A DNA stretch of 54,156 nt from Alectryocaccomicrobium faecavium. Its GTDB lineage: Bacteria; Bacillota; Clostridia; Christensenellales; Aristaeellaceae. Below the pieces are notes generated by a model. It ran no database searches, had not been told where the DNA came from, and worked only from the letters and a program-made list of their open reading frames with translations. A program made the position numbers and the translations under genes. This document shows positions 17,757-27,200 of the stretch, piece after piece. Location of the stretch: the NCBI GenBank assembly GCA_018713425.1, contig DVOT01000016.1:1-54156 (forward strand), in the 5' to 3' direction. How positions within the stretch are numbered: the stretch's first letter is position 1; each line of letters begins with the position of its first letter.

Positions 17757-18296
17757 ATGATATATGAGCAAACAAAGGCTGCCTGTTTGGAATTGATCCG
17801 CCTGGAACGGGCGGATGTGCGTCCCGTGCGCCTGCTGGTGATCGGCGCTTCTTCCAGCGAAGTAGGCGGGGGGCAAATTGGCAAGGCTTCCCAGCCGCAG
17901 TTGGGCGGCGAAATCGCCCGTGCCGCGCTGGACGCGGCGCGGGAATTCGGCGTGGGCGTTGCTTTCCAATGCTGCGAGCACTTAAACCGCGCGCTCGTGG
18001 TGGAGCGCCGCGTGGCGGAAAAATACGGCCTGGAGCCCGTATGCGTGGTGCCCTATCCCAAGGCGGGCGGCTCGGTGGCTTCCGCCGCGTACCGCATGAT
18101 GGATGAGCCCGTGGTGGTGGAAGCCATCCAAGCGGACGCGGGGATCGACATCGGCGACACCCTAATCGGCATGCACTTAAAGCCCGTGGCCGTGCCCGTG
18201 CGCCTTGCCGCAAACCTCGTGGGCGAAGCGCGCGTGGTGGCGGCGCGCACGCGGGCCAAATTGATCGGCGGAGAACGCGCCAAATACAATCTATGA
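17757..18296 (+). CDS. UPF0340 / TIGR01440 family protein (YwlG-like)
   Basis: The 179-residue product matches the conserved but uncharacterised UPF0340 family (DUF436, B. subtilis YwlG) along its length. Signature stretches are VGVAFQCCEHLNRALVVERR, DAGIDIGDTLIGMHLKPVAV and AARTRAKLIGGERAKYNL. Two adjacent cysteines in FQCCEHLN are conserved and could be catalytic or bind metal, but no activity is established. Its ATG follows GGAGCG after an 11-base gap, and its stop overlaps the next gene (ATGA). In other Firmicutes the gene sits near ribose-phosphate or cell-wall genes; here it follows a sugar oxidoreductase. Confidence 0.92.
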   Translation: MIYEQTKAACLELIRLERADVRPVRLLVIGASSSEVGGGQIGKASQPQLGGEIARAALDAAREFGVGVAFQCCEHLNRALVVERRVAEKYGLEPVCVVPYPKAGGSVASAAYRMMDEPVVVEAIQADAGIDIGDTLIGMHLKPVAVPVRLAANLVGEARVVAARTRAKLIGGERAKYNL

Positions 18297-19096
18297 TCTT
18301 TTTGCGTTCGCTCACCTTGCGCCAGTGGAGCGGAGCGGGATATCCCTTCTTGCCCAAGCTGCTCACCCTGGAGGCAATGGCTTTTGCCGCGCCGGTAACG
18401 GTGTTTGTGGGCGAAAACGGTAGCGGGAAATCCACGCTTTTGGAGGCGTTGGCCTGTGCGCTGCGCCTGCCCGCCATCGGCGCGGACGATACGGCGCAGG
18501 ACGCGACGCTCGCCAGCGTGCGCCCTCTGGCCGACGCGTTAAAGCTTACATTTTCCCGCAAAGCCCGGCACGGATTTTTCCTGCGCGCGGAAGATTTTTT
18601 CGGCTTCACGCGCCGAATTTCCCAGATGCAGCGGGATCTGCGCGCGGAGCTCGCTCGCGTGGAGGAAGAATACCGGGATCGCAGCGCGTTTACCCAAGGC
18701 CAGGCCAAAATGGCCTTCGCCTCTTCGCTGGCAGAACTGAATGCGCGCTATGGCGTGGATCCGGACGCGCGCTCGCACGGCGAAAGTTTTCTCTCGCTGT
18801 TCGCCTCGCGCATTCAGCCAGGTGGCCTCTATCTGCTGGACGAGCCGGAGTCCCCGCTCTCGCCCACCAGCCAGCTCGCGCTGCTCGCCATGCTGATGGA
18901 TCGCGAAAGCGATTGCCAGTTTATCCTGGCAACGCATTCCCCCATTTTGATGGCGTATCCCGGCGCGCAAATTTGGAGCTTTGATGCGGAGCCGCCGCAA
19001 ATTGTGCCATACGAAGATTTGGAGAACATCCAATTGATGCGCGATTTTTTGAACCAACCCGATCGCTATATTGCGCGGCTGCGCAATTGCGAATAA
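18293..19096 (+). CDS. AAA-type ATPase, SMC/ABC-like (COG3910)
   Basis: This 267-residue protein is a predicted soluble ATPase of the ABC/SMC class. Walker A is VFVGENGSGKSTLLEAL near residue 38, Walker B is GGLYLLDEPESPLSP, and the H-loop is ATHSPILMAY. A short coiled-coil-like insertion (MQRDLRAELARVEEEYRDR) separates the two halves. It resembles COG3910 predicted ATPases, which stand alone without a membrane partner; function unknown. The start overlaps the preceding stop by four bases. Confidence 0.85.
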   Translation: MIFLRSLTLRQWSGAGYPFLPKLLTLEAMAFAAPVTVFVGENGSGKSTLLEALACALRLPAIGADDTAQDATLASVRPLADALKLTFSRKARHGFFLRAEDFFGFTRRISQMQRDLRAELARVEEEYRDRSAFTQGQAKMAFASSLAELNARYGVDPDARSHGESFLSLFASRIQPGGLYLLDEPESPLSPTSQLALLAMLMDRESDCQFILATHSPILMAYPGAQIWSFDAEPPQIVPYEDLENIQLMRDFLNQPDRYIARLRNCE

Positions 19097-19116
19097 TGCC
19101 AAAGGAGGATTTTGCC

Positions 19117-19884
19117 ATGACAAAGTTTACCGTTGGAGCGCAAATGTATTCCGTCCGTACCCTTTTGCAGACCGAAGAGGATATGAAAGCCGCGTTCGCC
19201 CAGCTCAAGGCCATGGGATACAACGAAGTGCAGATGTCTGGCTACAATTTCCAGATTCCGCCGGAGCGCATTGCCGCGCTGCTGGAAGAGGCGGGGCTGC
19301 ACTGCGGCGCCACGCACGTTTCCTTCGATTGGATGGAAGAAGATGTGGACCGCTGCATCGCGTACCACAAGGCGCTGAAGTGTGAATACGCCGGCACGGG
19401 GAGCATGCCGCGGCATTTCGTGGAACGCGGCGAAGAAGGCTTTGTGGATTTCGCCAAGCGCGCCAGCAAGGTAGCGGAGAAGCTGCAGGACGCTGGCCAG
19501 CACTTCCTGTACCACAACCACGCGTTTGAGCTCGCGCACTATTCCAAGGGACGCGGCCTGGAAATTCTCTTCAACGAAACTTCCCCCGCCTTCCAGTTTG
19601 AAATCGACGTGTTCTGGATCCAGGCAGGCGGTATGAACCCCATCGATTGGATTCACAAGGTGGCGGGCCGCATGGACGTGGTGCACTTCAAGGACATGAA
19701 GCCCACCTGCACCATCACCGAAATCGGCAACGGCAACTTGGATTGGCCCAAGATCATGGCCGCGTGCGACGAAATCGGCGTGAAGTATGCCTTCATCGAG
19801 CAGGACAACGCCGTGGAATCCGATCCGCTCAACTGCATGAAGATCAGCCACGATTATCTGGCTCCGCTGGGCGCCAAGTTCTAA
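19117..19884 (+). CDS. Sugar phosphate isomerase/epimerase (AP endonuclease family 2 fold)
   Basis: The 255-residue product has the TIM-barrel of xylose isomerase-like proteins (COG1082). Metal-ligand segments visible include YHNHAFELA, FEIDVFWIQAGG, VVHFKDMKP and a final YAFIEQDNAV. Such enzymes isomerise or epimerise sugars or inosose-type compounds. It likely acts on the same compound as the Gfo/Idh/MocA oxidoreductase upstream. AAAGGAGG precedes the ATG at 19117. A terminator follows, closing this operon. The substrate is unknown. Confidence 0.9.
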   Translation: MTKFTVGAQMYSVRTLLQTEEDMKAAFAQLKAMGYNEVQMSGYNFQIPPERIAALLEEAGLHCGATHVSFDWMEEDVDRCIAYHKALKCEYAGTGSMPRHFVERGEEGFVDFAKRASKVAEKLQDAGQHFLYHNHAFELAHYSKGRGLEILFNETSPAFQFEIDVFWIQAGGMNPIDWIHKVAGRMDVVHFKDMKPTCTITEIGNGNLDWPKIMAACDEIGVKYAFIEQDNAVESDPLNCMKISHDYLAPLGAKF

Positions 19885-19909
19885 GTTTCTCGGAACGAAT
19901 CCCTTATTC

Positions 19910-19942
19910 ATCGCCGCGCCCCGGTCGGGCGCGGCGATTTTG
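19910..19942 (+). terminator. Terminator of the isomerase operon
   Basis: TCGCCGCGCC pairs with GGCGCGGCGA around a short loop and is followed by TTTTG. The U-run is short but the GC stem is strong. Confidence 0.75.
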
Positions 19943-19984
19943 CGCGAAAATCCTTTGCACTTCGCGGTTTTGCGGCCAAAATAC

Positions 19985-20013
19985 TTGCAATTTAACCCGT
20001 TTCGTGGTTTAAT
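19985..20013 (+). promoter_or_regulatory. Promoter of the E2-like gene
   Basis: TTGCAA (19985-19990) and TTTAAT (20008-20013) are 17 bases apart. The gene starts at 20047 behind AAAGGAGGG. Confidence 0.65.
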
Positions 20014-20046
20014 ATAGAGAGAAGGATTTCTCAAAGGAGGGTACGC

Positions 20047-20979
20047 ATGTTTGGATTTCGTTCCGATGGCAGGCGCCTGTGGCGCCTGGATCCAATCGTT
20101 CAGTTTACGCCATATATCATGCCCACGCGCGCAGACGCGCAAAACTTTTGCAAGCAAACGGTGGATTACGATGTGCTGGCCAATTACATCAAAAAGAAGC
20201 GGGAAGAAGGGCGCACCATCTCCTTCATGACCATTATCATCGCTTCCTACGTGCGCATCGTAGCGCACTACCCCTATCTGAACCGCTTTGTGATGAACAA
20301 GCACATTTACGCGCGCGACCGCATCAGCGTGTCTTTCGCCATGGTGCGCTTTCTGGAAAACGGCGAGCACGAAACGCCAATCATCAAGTTGGAATTCGAT
20401 CCGAGCGAAACGCTATTTGAGATTTCCGATAAAATCGAGGCTGCCATTGCCGAGGCGCGCAAGCCAAAATCCAAAAATGGCACGCTGGATTTTGCCAAGG
20501 GTCTGCTGGCGATTCCGCTGCTGCCCACTCTGGTGGTTGGGCTCGCCCGCATTCTGGATCGCTATGGCCTGTTGCCCGGCCTGATCTATCGCGTGAGTCC
20601 CTTCCACACCAGCATGTTCATCACGAACATGGCTTCGCTGGGGCTGTCGTACTTGTATCACCACATTTACAACTTCGGCACCACCAGCCAATTCCTTTCC
20701 CTGGGCAAAATCGAACGCGTCGTGGTACCGGGCGGGAACAAAACCGTCAAGTTTAAGAACGTGATTCCCATCGGCGTGGTGACGGACGAGCGCGTGTGCA
20801 ACGGCGCGGAATACGCGCAGGCTTTTGCTACCATGCGCAATTATCTCTCCAAGCCGGAGCTATTGGAATCCCCGCCCGAAAAGGTGAATTGGGACATCGA
20901 TTTCACCGAGCGCAACCGCAAGCGCAAAATGCGCGACGCGGCAAAGGCCGCCAAAAAAGAAATTTCGCACGGCGCGTAA
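20047..20979 (+). CDS. 2-oxoacid dehydrogenase E2/CAT-fold acyltransferase-like protein with altered active site
   Basis: The 310-residue product resembles the catalytic domain of E2 acyltransferases (chloramphenicol acetyltransferase fold). It lacks lipoyl and peripheral-subunit domains. SFMTIIIASYVRIVAHYPYLNRF and VSFAMVRFLENGEHETPIIK match the fold. The position of the catalytic DHRxxDG motif reads DERVCNG here, so the essential His is Glu and the second Asp is Asn. Either it uses different chemistry or it is a pseudoenzyme. The C terminus is strongly basic. It has its own promoter and terminator and no dehydrogenase partners nearby. Confidence 0.75.
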   Translation: MFGFRSDGRRLWRLDPIVQFTPYIMPTRADAQNFCKQTVDYDVLANYIKKKREEGRTISFMTIIIASYVRIVAHYPYLNRFVMNKHIYARDRISVSFAMVRFLENGEHETPIIKLEFDPSETLFEISDKIEAAIAEARKPKSKNGTLDFAKGLLAIPLLPTLVVGLARILDRYGLLPGLIYRVSPFHTSMFITNMASLGLSYLYHHIYNFGTTSQFLSLGKIERVVVPGGNKTVKFKNVIPIGVVTDERVCNGAEYAQAFATMRNYLSKPELLESPPEKVNWDIDFTERNRKRKMRDAAKAAKKEISHGA

Positions 20980-20991
20980 AGCTAGCCATTC

Positions 20992-21026
20992 TGGGCCGCT
21001 CCCAAAAGTTGGGAGCGGCCCAATTC
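20992..21026 (+). terminator. Terminator after the E2-like gene
   Basis: A 12-bp perfect stem (TGGGCCGCTCCC, 20992-21003, with 21011-21022) with a 7-base loop, followed by ATTCTTG. The U-run is weak. Confidence 0.75.
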
Positions 21027-21134
21027 TTGCCACAAACGCGTTCGAAAAAACGCTCCAGCAAAGTCAGGCTTGTTTCCTCTCGCTCCATCGCACCAGTTGC
21101 GGCGCCATTGATTTTCACAGCATTTTTGTCACGC

Positions 21135-21180
21135 AAAAGGGCCATCCCCGCGCGCTTCCCGCGCTGGAGACGGCCCTTTT
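21135..21180 (-). terminator. Terminator downstream of tRNA-Leu
   Basis: AAAAGGGCC (21135-21143) pairs with GGCCCTTTT (21172-21180) around a GC-rich inner part. On the minus strand it ends in TTTTGCGTG, directly downstream of the tRNA gene. Confidence 0.7.
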
Positions 21181-21204
21181 GGCCATGGGCGGCTTTTCGC
21201 CTCT

Positions 21205-21290
21205 TGGTGCCGCTGACCGGGCTCGAACCGGTACGGATACAATCCGAAGGATTTTAAGTCCTTTGTGTCTGCCAATTCCACCACAGCGGC
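21205..21290 (-). tRNA. tRNA-Leu (anticodon UAA)
   Basis: The minus strand gives GCCGCTG at the 5' end pairing with CAGCGGC, discriminator A and an encoded CCA (21207-21205). The D-loop has GTGGAATTGGCAGAC. The anticodon stem AAGGA/TCCTT holds the loop CTTAAAA, so the anticodon is TAA (21256-21254). A long variable arm (CGGAT/ATCCG) marks class II, as for leucine. The T-arm reads CCGGTTCGAGCCCGG. Confidence 0.97.
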
Positions 21291-21321
21291 AAAAGCGGGC
21301 ATACCGCCCGCGAAGCGCGAT

Positions 21322-21579
21322 TTACCGCTCTTCCTGCTTGCCAAATTGCGATAGAATCATGCCCTGGCCATATGTGATAATGGAAACGCACAGCCCCACG
21401 AGCCACACCGCCGCGGCGGCAATCCAGTTTACCGCAAGCGACATGATTTGATCAAAGCCCGTGAGCGCGCCGCTGCCAAACCAGGTGACGAATTTTCCCG
21501 CAAACACGCCGCCAACGATGAAGCCGATCAAAAGGATCACGGCCAGCACGCGCAAAATGATTCCCATTGTTTTCAGCAT
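21322..21579 (-). CDS. Small membrane protein of unknown function
   Basis: This 85-residue protein has two hydrophobic segments: one starting MLKTMGIILRVLAVILLIGF, and one around SLAVNWIAAAAVWLVGLCVSII. The tail QFGKQEER is hydrophilic. I do not recognise the family. The ATG at 21579 follows GAGCGAGG by about seven bases and is preferred over the one at 21603. It sits directly upstream of tRNA-Leu on the same strand and may be co-transcribed with it. Confidence 0.65.
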   Translation of the reverse strand: MLKTMGIILRVLAVILLIGFIVGGVFAGKFVTWFGSGALTGFDQIMSLAVNWIAAAAVWLVGLCVSIITYGQGMILSQFGKQEER

Positions 21580-21709
21580 AGTATACCTCGCTCTTCTCAG
21601 CATTCTTGCTTATTATACGCCATGCAGGCCTTGCTGTCAATCCTTTGCGCGTTAATCATCGTCTGAGCGGCATGTACGCGATTTTCTGGATTTTTAGCGC
21701 CTTTTTGGC

Positions 21710-21738
21710 TTGCATTTTCTGCCTTGCCATGATATAAT
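21710..21738 (+). promoter_or_regulatory. Promoter of the second isomerase-like gene
   Basis: TTGCAT (21710-21715) and TATAAT (21733-21738) are 17 bases apart, with a TGA extended -10 element. This is among the best promoters in the window. Confidence 0.85.
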
Positions 21739-21775
21739 TTCATCAAGAAACAAAAAAAAACGAGGAGGAACTCCC

Positions 21776-22672
21776 ATGAAGCTCGGTCTTTCCACCTATT
21801 CGCTGGATGGAGAAATTTCCAGCGGCCGCATGACGCTGGGCGATGTTTTGGATTGGATTGCCGCCAACGGCGGCGAATGCGCGGAACTGGTGCCCTTCGC
21901 CTATCAGTTTGAAAAGGACGGCGTGATCGACCACGAAAGCATCCGCCAAACGGTGCGCCGTGCCAAGGACGCGGGCATCGAACTGGTGAACTATTCGGTG
22001 CTGGCTGACCTGTGCAAAACCGGCGAAGATTTGGAAAAAGAAGTGCAGCGCATTTGCCTGCATGTGGATATTGCCGCCGAGCTGGGCCTGTCGCGCATGC
22101 GGCACGATGTGTGCGCTTTCCGCCGCCCGCGCGGCGAAAATACCCTGCAGGATTTTGAACGCTGGCTCCCCGTGATTGTGAAAGGCGCAAGCCGCATATG
22201 CGAATATGCCCAGAAGCGCGGTGTGATGACCATGATCGAAAACCACGGCTTTTTCTGCAACGGCATGGATCGCGTGGAGCGCATTTTGGATGGCGTGCAT
22301 TCCGCCAATTACGGCCTGCTCTTGGACACGGGAAACATCGTGTGCATGGATGAGGATCCCTCCGTCGCCAGCATGCGCCTAGCAAAGCGCACCAACATGG
22401 TGCATCTCAAAGACTTCTACATTCGCAAGCGCGACCCAGGCGATACCACGCTCTTCGATTGCGGCGGGCATTGGTTCCGTTCCAGCGCGGGGCGCTATTT
22501 GCGGGGCGCGATCCTGGCGCAGGGCGACCTGGATATCTGGGAAATCCTCGCCGCGCTCAAATCCTCTGGCTACGACGGCAACATCGCCATCGAATTCGAG
22601 GGCCTGGAAGACGCCAAATACGCCAGCCTGGTATCCCTGCAAAACGCGCGCCGCATTTGGGAAGAAGTGTAG
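21776..22672 (+). CDS. Sugar phosphate isomerase/epimerase family protein
   Basis: The 298-residue TIM-barrel protein belongs to the xylose isomerase-like superfamily. It starts MKLGLSTYSLDGEISSG, has the metal-site segments MIENHGFF, LLLDTGNIV and MVHLKDFYI, and ends with a barrel strand NIAIEFEGLED. It would act on a sugar or cyclitol; the substrate is unknown. It is a single-gene unit with a strong promoter and a strong terminator. GAGGAGG precedes the ATG. It is clearly distinct in sequence from the protein at 19117-19884. Confidence 0.88.
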   Translation: MKLGLSTYSLDGEISSGRMTLGDVLDWIAANGGECAELVPFAYQFEKDGVIDHESIRQTVRRAKDAGIELVNYSVLADLCKTGEDLEKEVQRICLHVDIAAELGLSRMRHDVCAFRRPRGENTLQDFERWLPVIVKGASRICEYAQKRGVMTMIENHGFFCNGMDRVERILDGVHSANYGLLLDTGNIVCMDEDPSVASMRLAKRTNMVHLKDFYIRKRDPGDTTLFDCGGHWFRSSAGRYLRGAILAQGDLDIWEILAALKSSGYDGNIAIEFEGLEDAKYASLVSLQNARRIWEEV

Positions 22673-22688
22673 CCGCGCGCAAGCGCCC

Positions 22689-22730
22689 GCCCCGGAGGCC
22701 TGGCCAATTGGCGGCCCCGGGGCCTTTTTT
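22689..22730 (+). terminator. Terminator after the isomerase-like gene
   Basis: GCCCCGGAGGCC (22689-22700) pairs, with one mismatch or bulge, with GGCCCCGGGGC (22713-22723), followed by six T (22725-22730). Confidence 0.85.
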
Positions 22731-22780
22731 GCGCCTTGTGCGTTTCTCATATTTTCCACCGTTTTTTCGCAAGTGCCCTT

Positions 22781-22808
22781 TTGTCTGCTCCGCAATGTGC
22801 GGTATAAT
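22781..22808 (+). promoter_or_regulatory. Promoter of the second MATE gene
   Basis: TTGTCT (22781-22786) and TATAAT (22803-22808) are 16 bases apart. The leader to the ATG at 22864 is about 50 bases, with no sign of the structured element seen at the first MATE gene. Confidence 0.65.
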
Positions 22809-22863
22809 CAAAATTGTCTGCGCGCAACTATGCCCAAATTCCCGCAGGAGGTCTTTGCCTTTT

Positions 22864-24231
22864 ATGAACGATACGCAGGAAAAATACACCAAAATGTTTT
22901 TATCCGGCCCCATCCTCGGGCCCCTCGTCCGCTTCGCGCTGCCCTTGATGCTTTCCCTGCTGTTGCAGGCCCTATATGGCGGCGTAGACCTGGCGGTGGT
23001 GGGCCAATTTTCACCCACGGCCAGCGTTTCCGCCGTGGCGACGGGCAGCCAAGTGATGCAATCCGTGACCGTGCTGATCACCGGCCTCACAATGGGCGTG
23101 ACCGTGCTATTGGGCAAAGCCGTGGGCGCGAACGACGCCAAAGCGGCCGGAGAAGTCGTTTCTGGCCAAATCCGCCTGTTCACCATCGTGGCTGCGGCGC
23201 TTACCTTCGTGATGCTGCTGTTGGCCCCGCAGGCGGCCCAACTGATGAATGTGCCGGAAGAAGCCCTGCCGGAAACGGTGCGCTATGTGCGCATCTGTTC
23301 CGCCGGGATCGTTTTCATCACCGCGTATAACGGGATCAGCGGCGTCTTTCGCGCGCTCGGCAATTCGCGCTCGCCCTTCCTCTTTGTGCTGATCGCCTGC
23401 CTGATGAATGTGGCGCTGGATCTGCTCTTTGTGGGCGTTTTTGGCATGAACGCCGCGGGCGCCGCGCTGGCCACCGTCATCGCGCAGGCCGCCAGCGTGT
23501 TCTTTTCGCTAGCGTATACGCGCCGCCATCCGCTGCCCTTTGCCATCGGAAATCCCTTGCGCGCAGGCGGCGCTGCCATACGGGGCATCCTGCGCGTCGG
23601 CTCCCCCATCGCCTTGCAGGATTTTCTCACCAGCCTTTCCTTTCTGATCATCACCAGCATCGTCAACGGGCTGGGATTGATCGCCTCGGCGGCGGTGGGC
23701 ATCGCGGAAAAGCTCTATGTCTTTTTGTCCATCGTTCCCATGGCCTTCATGTCCGCCTTATCCACCTTTGTGGCGCAAAACATGGGGGCCGGGAACAAAA
23801 AACGCTCTGAGCGCTCGCTCTTTTTGGCGCAAGGCATTTCCCTGTGCTTTGGCGCGGCCATGTTTGTACTCACTTTTTGCTTTGGCGGATTTTTGGCCTC
23901 TTTCTTTGGAAAGGATCCCGATGTAATCGCCGCCACCGCCGAATACCTGCACGGAAGCGCCTGGGAATACCTGATGATCCCGCTTACCTTTTGTTTCCTC
24001 GGCTATTTCAACGGCCGGGAACACACGGCTTTTGTGATGTTGCAAGGCCTGCTCTCCGCGTTCCTCGTGCGAATCCCGCTCTCTTCGTATCTGAGCCAAC
24101 TGCCAAACACGGGCATGTTCATGATCAGCCTGGCGATCCCCTTTTCCGGCCTGGTGAACCTGCTGTTGTGCATCGCCTATTTCTGCTTCCTGCGCCATAG
24201 GGATCGGAAAACGCCCCTGAGTGAGGGGTAA
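22864..24231 (+). CDS. MATE family efflux transporter
   Basis: This 455-residue protein has the twelve-helix MATE pattern. GPILGPLVRFALPLMLSLLL opens the first half, YGGVDLAVVGQFSPTASVSAV follows, and VGIAEKLYVFLSIVPMAFMSALS with FVAQNMGAGN marks the start of the second half. These proteins export cationic drugs or metabolites by Na+ or H+ antiport; substrate unknown. AGGAGG lies 12 bases before the ATG, slightly far; an in-frame TTG at 22855 is closer but probably too close. It converges on the helicase-nuclease gene with no clear terminator between. Confidence 0.9.
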   Translation: MNDTQEKYTKMFLSGPILGPLVRFALPLMLSLLLQALYGGVDLAVVGQFSPTASVSAVATGSQVMQSVTVLITGLTMGVTVLLGKAVGANDAKAAGEVVSGQIRLFTIVAAALTFVMLLLAPQAAQLMNVPEEALPETVRYVRICSAGIVFITAYNGISGVFRALGNSRSPFLFVLIACLMNVALDLLFVGVFGMNAAGAALATVIAQAASVFFSLAYTRRHPLPFAIGNPLRAGGAAIRGILRVGSPIALQDFLTSLSFLIITSIVNGLGLIASAAVGIAEKLYVFLSIVPMAFMSALSTFVAQNMGAGNKKRSERSLFLAQGISLCFGAAMFVLTFCFGGFLASFFGKDPDVIAATAEYLHGSAWEYLMIPLTFCFLGYFNGREHTAFVMLQGLLSAFLVRIPLSSYLSQLPNTGMFMISLAIPFSGLVNLLLCIAYFCFLRHRDRKTPLSEG

Positions 24232-24276
24232 CAAAAGGATCCCCGCGGATAAGCTTATGCGCCAGGAATCGCGCGC

Positions 24277-27200
24277 TTATAGCGTTCCTTCCGCCGCGCG
24301 CAAAATGCGCTCGATTTCCTGCGCGGGATTTTTCCACCAATTGGTGCTCCACAGCCGGTGAATGCGCCAGCCGCGCGATTCCAGATATTTCCTGCGATGG
24401 TAATCCCGCTCGCGCGCGGATCGGTTTTCGCGATACAAGCGCCCATCGCACTCAATGCCGAGCACATACGCGTCTCCCTTGCGAAGGGCAAGATCGATGT
24501 TGTACCCGCCGATACCCACGTTCGTTTCCACCTGGTATCCTTTTTCCGCCAACGCGCCGCGCACCTGTTCCTCCCAATCTTCCTCTGTTCTCTGAGCGGC
24601 CTGCTGGGAATCCGCGCCTCCAAAGGAAGATAGAATGGCGCGCGCGGCCTCATGATCCCCAGCGCTGATGGCAAACGCGTATTCCAAATATTTTTTGAGG
24701 ATGCGCGGCCCATCGTTTCGGGTATCGTCCACATGGAGTTCCGCGGGAAAGAACGACGTTACAATATGAATCTGTTTGCGCGCGCGGCTGATGGCGACGT
24801 TCAGGCGGTTTTCGCCGCCGCGCTGGTTCAGCCAGCCAAAATTGCGCGCCAACGTTCCTTTTTCGTTGGGCGCGTAGCCCACCGAAAAGAGGATGACATC
24901 GCGCTCGTCCCCCTGCACGCTCTCGATATTTTTTACAAACAGGCCGATGTCCTCCCCGTCCTTGCGGCGGCCCAATTCTTCGCGCACAGCGGCGGCGAAA
25001 TCCGCGTCCTGCTCGCACTGCGCGTCGATCATGTCATCGATCAAATCCCGTTGTCCGGTGTTGAATGTAATCACACCGATGGTCTCTTCCTCTTTGCGCG
25101 TGGCAAAGAAGTCCTTCAGCATGGCGACAATGTATTGGGCCTCCACCAAATTGGAACGATCGACCCAGCGCGCGCCTTCCATCTTATGCACTTGAATGGG
25201 CGGAAGCGCCGGCGCTTGCACATTGGGCGATACGTGCAGCCGCCCACCATAAAACGCGCTGTTGGAAAAAGCGATCAATTCTTCGTATTTCGAACGATAA
25301 TGGAAGTTCAGCATAACGTCGCGATAGCGGAAGCGCGCCAAATCCAGCAAGCTTTCTTCCTCCAGCGCCGCCCCAGCGCCTTCCATCATTTCCTCCGCGT
25401 CCGTCTCCAAGCGCCCCGCGCCTAGCTTGGAGGGCCGCAGTTGCTTGTGATCGCCCGCCACGACCACCTTCTTGGCGCGCAGAATGGAGGGAATGCCCTT
25501 TTCCACATACATCTGCGAAGCCTCATCGAACACGACCAAATCGAAAATGCCATTTTGCAGCGGAATGATCTCAGAAACCACTTCGGGCGTGAGCAGCCAA
25601 ATTTTCACGCTGCGAAACAGTTCAAAGTCGAATTTCTGGATGAATTTGTTCACGCTCCATTTGCGCTTGCTCTCTAAGGCGCGCAAAATTTCGCCGTGGC
25701 GCTTGGAAGCCGCGATGCCGAGCATGCTTTCCGCCAGCACGCGCTCCATCTTCGCGCGCGAAAGCGCCTGTTTGCTGGAAATCGCCTCGTCCATGGAGCG
25801 AACAATTCCCTCGAAATCGTCCACATCGCGCAACAAAGCGCGGTTGGCCGCCTCAAATTTGACGATGCGTTCATGCAAAAGCACATTGAAAAGCTCGTCG
25901 TTGGCCTCGCCCAGCGATTCGCCGAGTTCCGCTTTCATGTGGAGCAATGCCGTGAGATACGCGCGCTCCATTTCGCTGAGTTGCTCGTAGAGCGGCTGCA
26001 ACGTCTGATATTCAATATACCGCTTAGCGCCTTGCGCCATGGCATCCATTTCGGAAAGCATCCGTTCCAGCAATTCCCGCCCCTCTTCCGCGGGGAAATA
26101 TTCCGCGAGCAGCGCTTCCATCTGCTTGCGCACACGGCCGCGCGTGAAAAAGCGCACCAGAGCGTTTTTGCCATTCCACGCCTGGACGGCCGCCCTAAGC
26201 GTTTCAAAGCGCTCCTGCATGTTCAAGGCTTCGTACTCATCCAGCTCCGTGCGCATTTGCGCCAACCAGGGATAGGTTTGGGCCATATTGGCGAACGCCT
26301 CCACGCTTTGCGCAAAAGCCGCTTCGGAAAACCGGCTGTGCATCGCGCACAGCGGTTCATAAGGTACGTCCAACAACCGTTCGTCCCGCGCGCGCCGAAC
26401 GCGCTGCACGCGCTCGCGCTGCGCATCGTCCGTCAGGTCGATGCGTTTGCTGTGAAGATACAATTTATAGGGTTCAACGCCAAAATCGTCGGGCGCGTAG
26501 AGCGCGTCCGCAATGGCCTGCAAACGCTCCACCTGCGAATTGATTGCATCCGAAGCCCCGCCAATATCGATCTCGCCCTCCTCAGGACGCTGCCCCAACG
26601 CAGCCATGCGGGAAAGCTGGCGGTAAAACGCGTCCTTATTCCCCACGTCGTCGATCAAAAGCGCATACTGGCTCAGCGCGCCCAGCCGGGAATACACCAC
26701 ATCCAGCGCGGTCTTTTTTTCAGACACCATCAAAACCATCTTCCCGGCGGAGGCAAATTTCGCGATCAAGCCGATAATGGTCTGCGATTTCCCCGTCCCC
26801 GGCGGGCCCTGCACCACCAGTTCGTCTGTGGCGTCCATGGCGCTGAGCACCGTTTCCTGCGAGCCGTTCAACGGTTGGATGTAGACCAGATCTCGCTCGG
26901 AAACATCTTGCCGCCCACCGGCGGCCACAAACGGCTCCGCCCCGTCTTCCGCGTAAAAATCCCTATCCTGCATGCCCTGGAGCAAGTCGTTCAAAAGCGC
27001 ATTGATTTCATTGCGCTGCAAAATTTCATCAAAATCCTTCTGGATGGAGCTGGCGCAAATGGGGAACTTCCCCAGCACCGCGCACGGCTCTAGCACGAGC
27101 TCGCCAGCGGCAAAACGCGGAAATTCTTCCGCCCGATACTCGGCAAATTTGCGCAATTCCCGGCCGTCATCGCGAATTTGCAAATCGCTTTGCGCAAAAA

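Noticed and set aside
21205..21290. tRNA-Leu as an integration site of a mobile element
   Set aside because: No integrase, no repeated tRNA 3' end and no change in gene character on either side.
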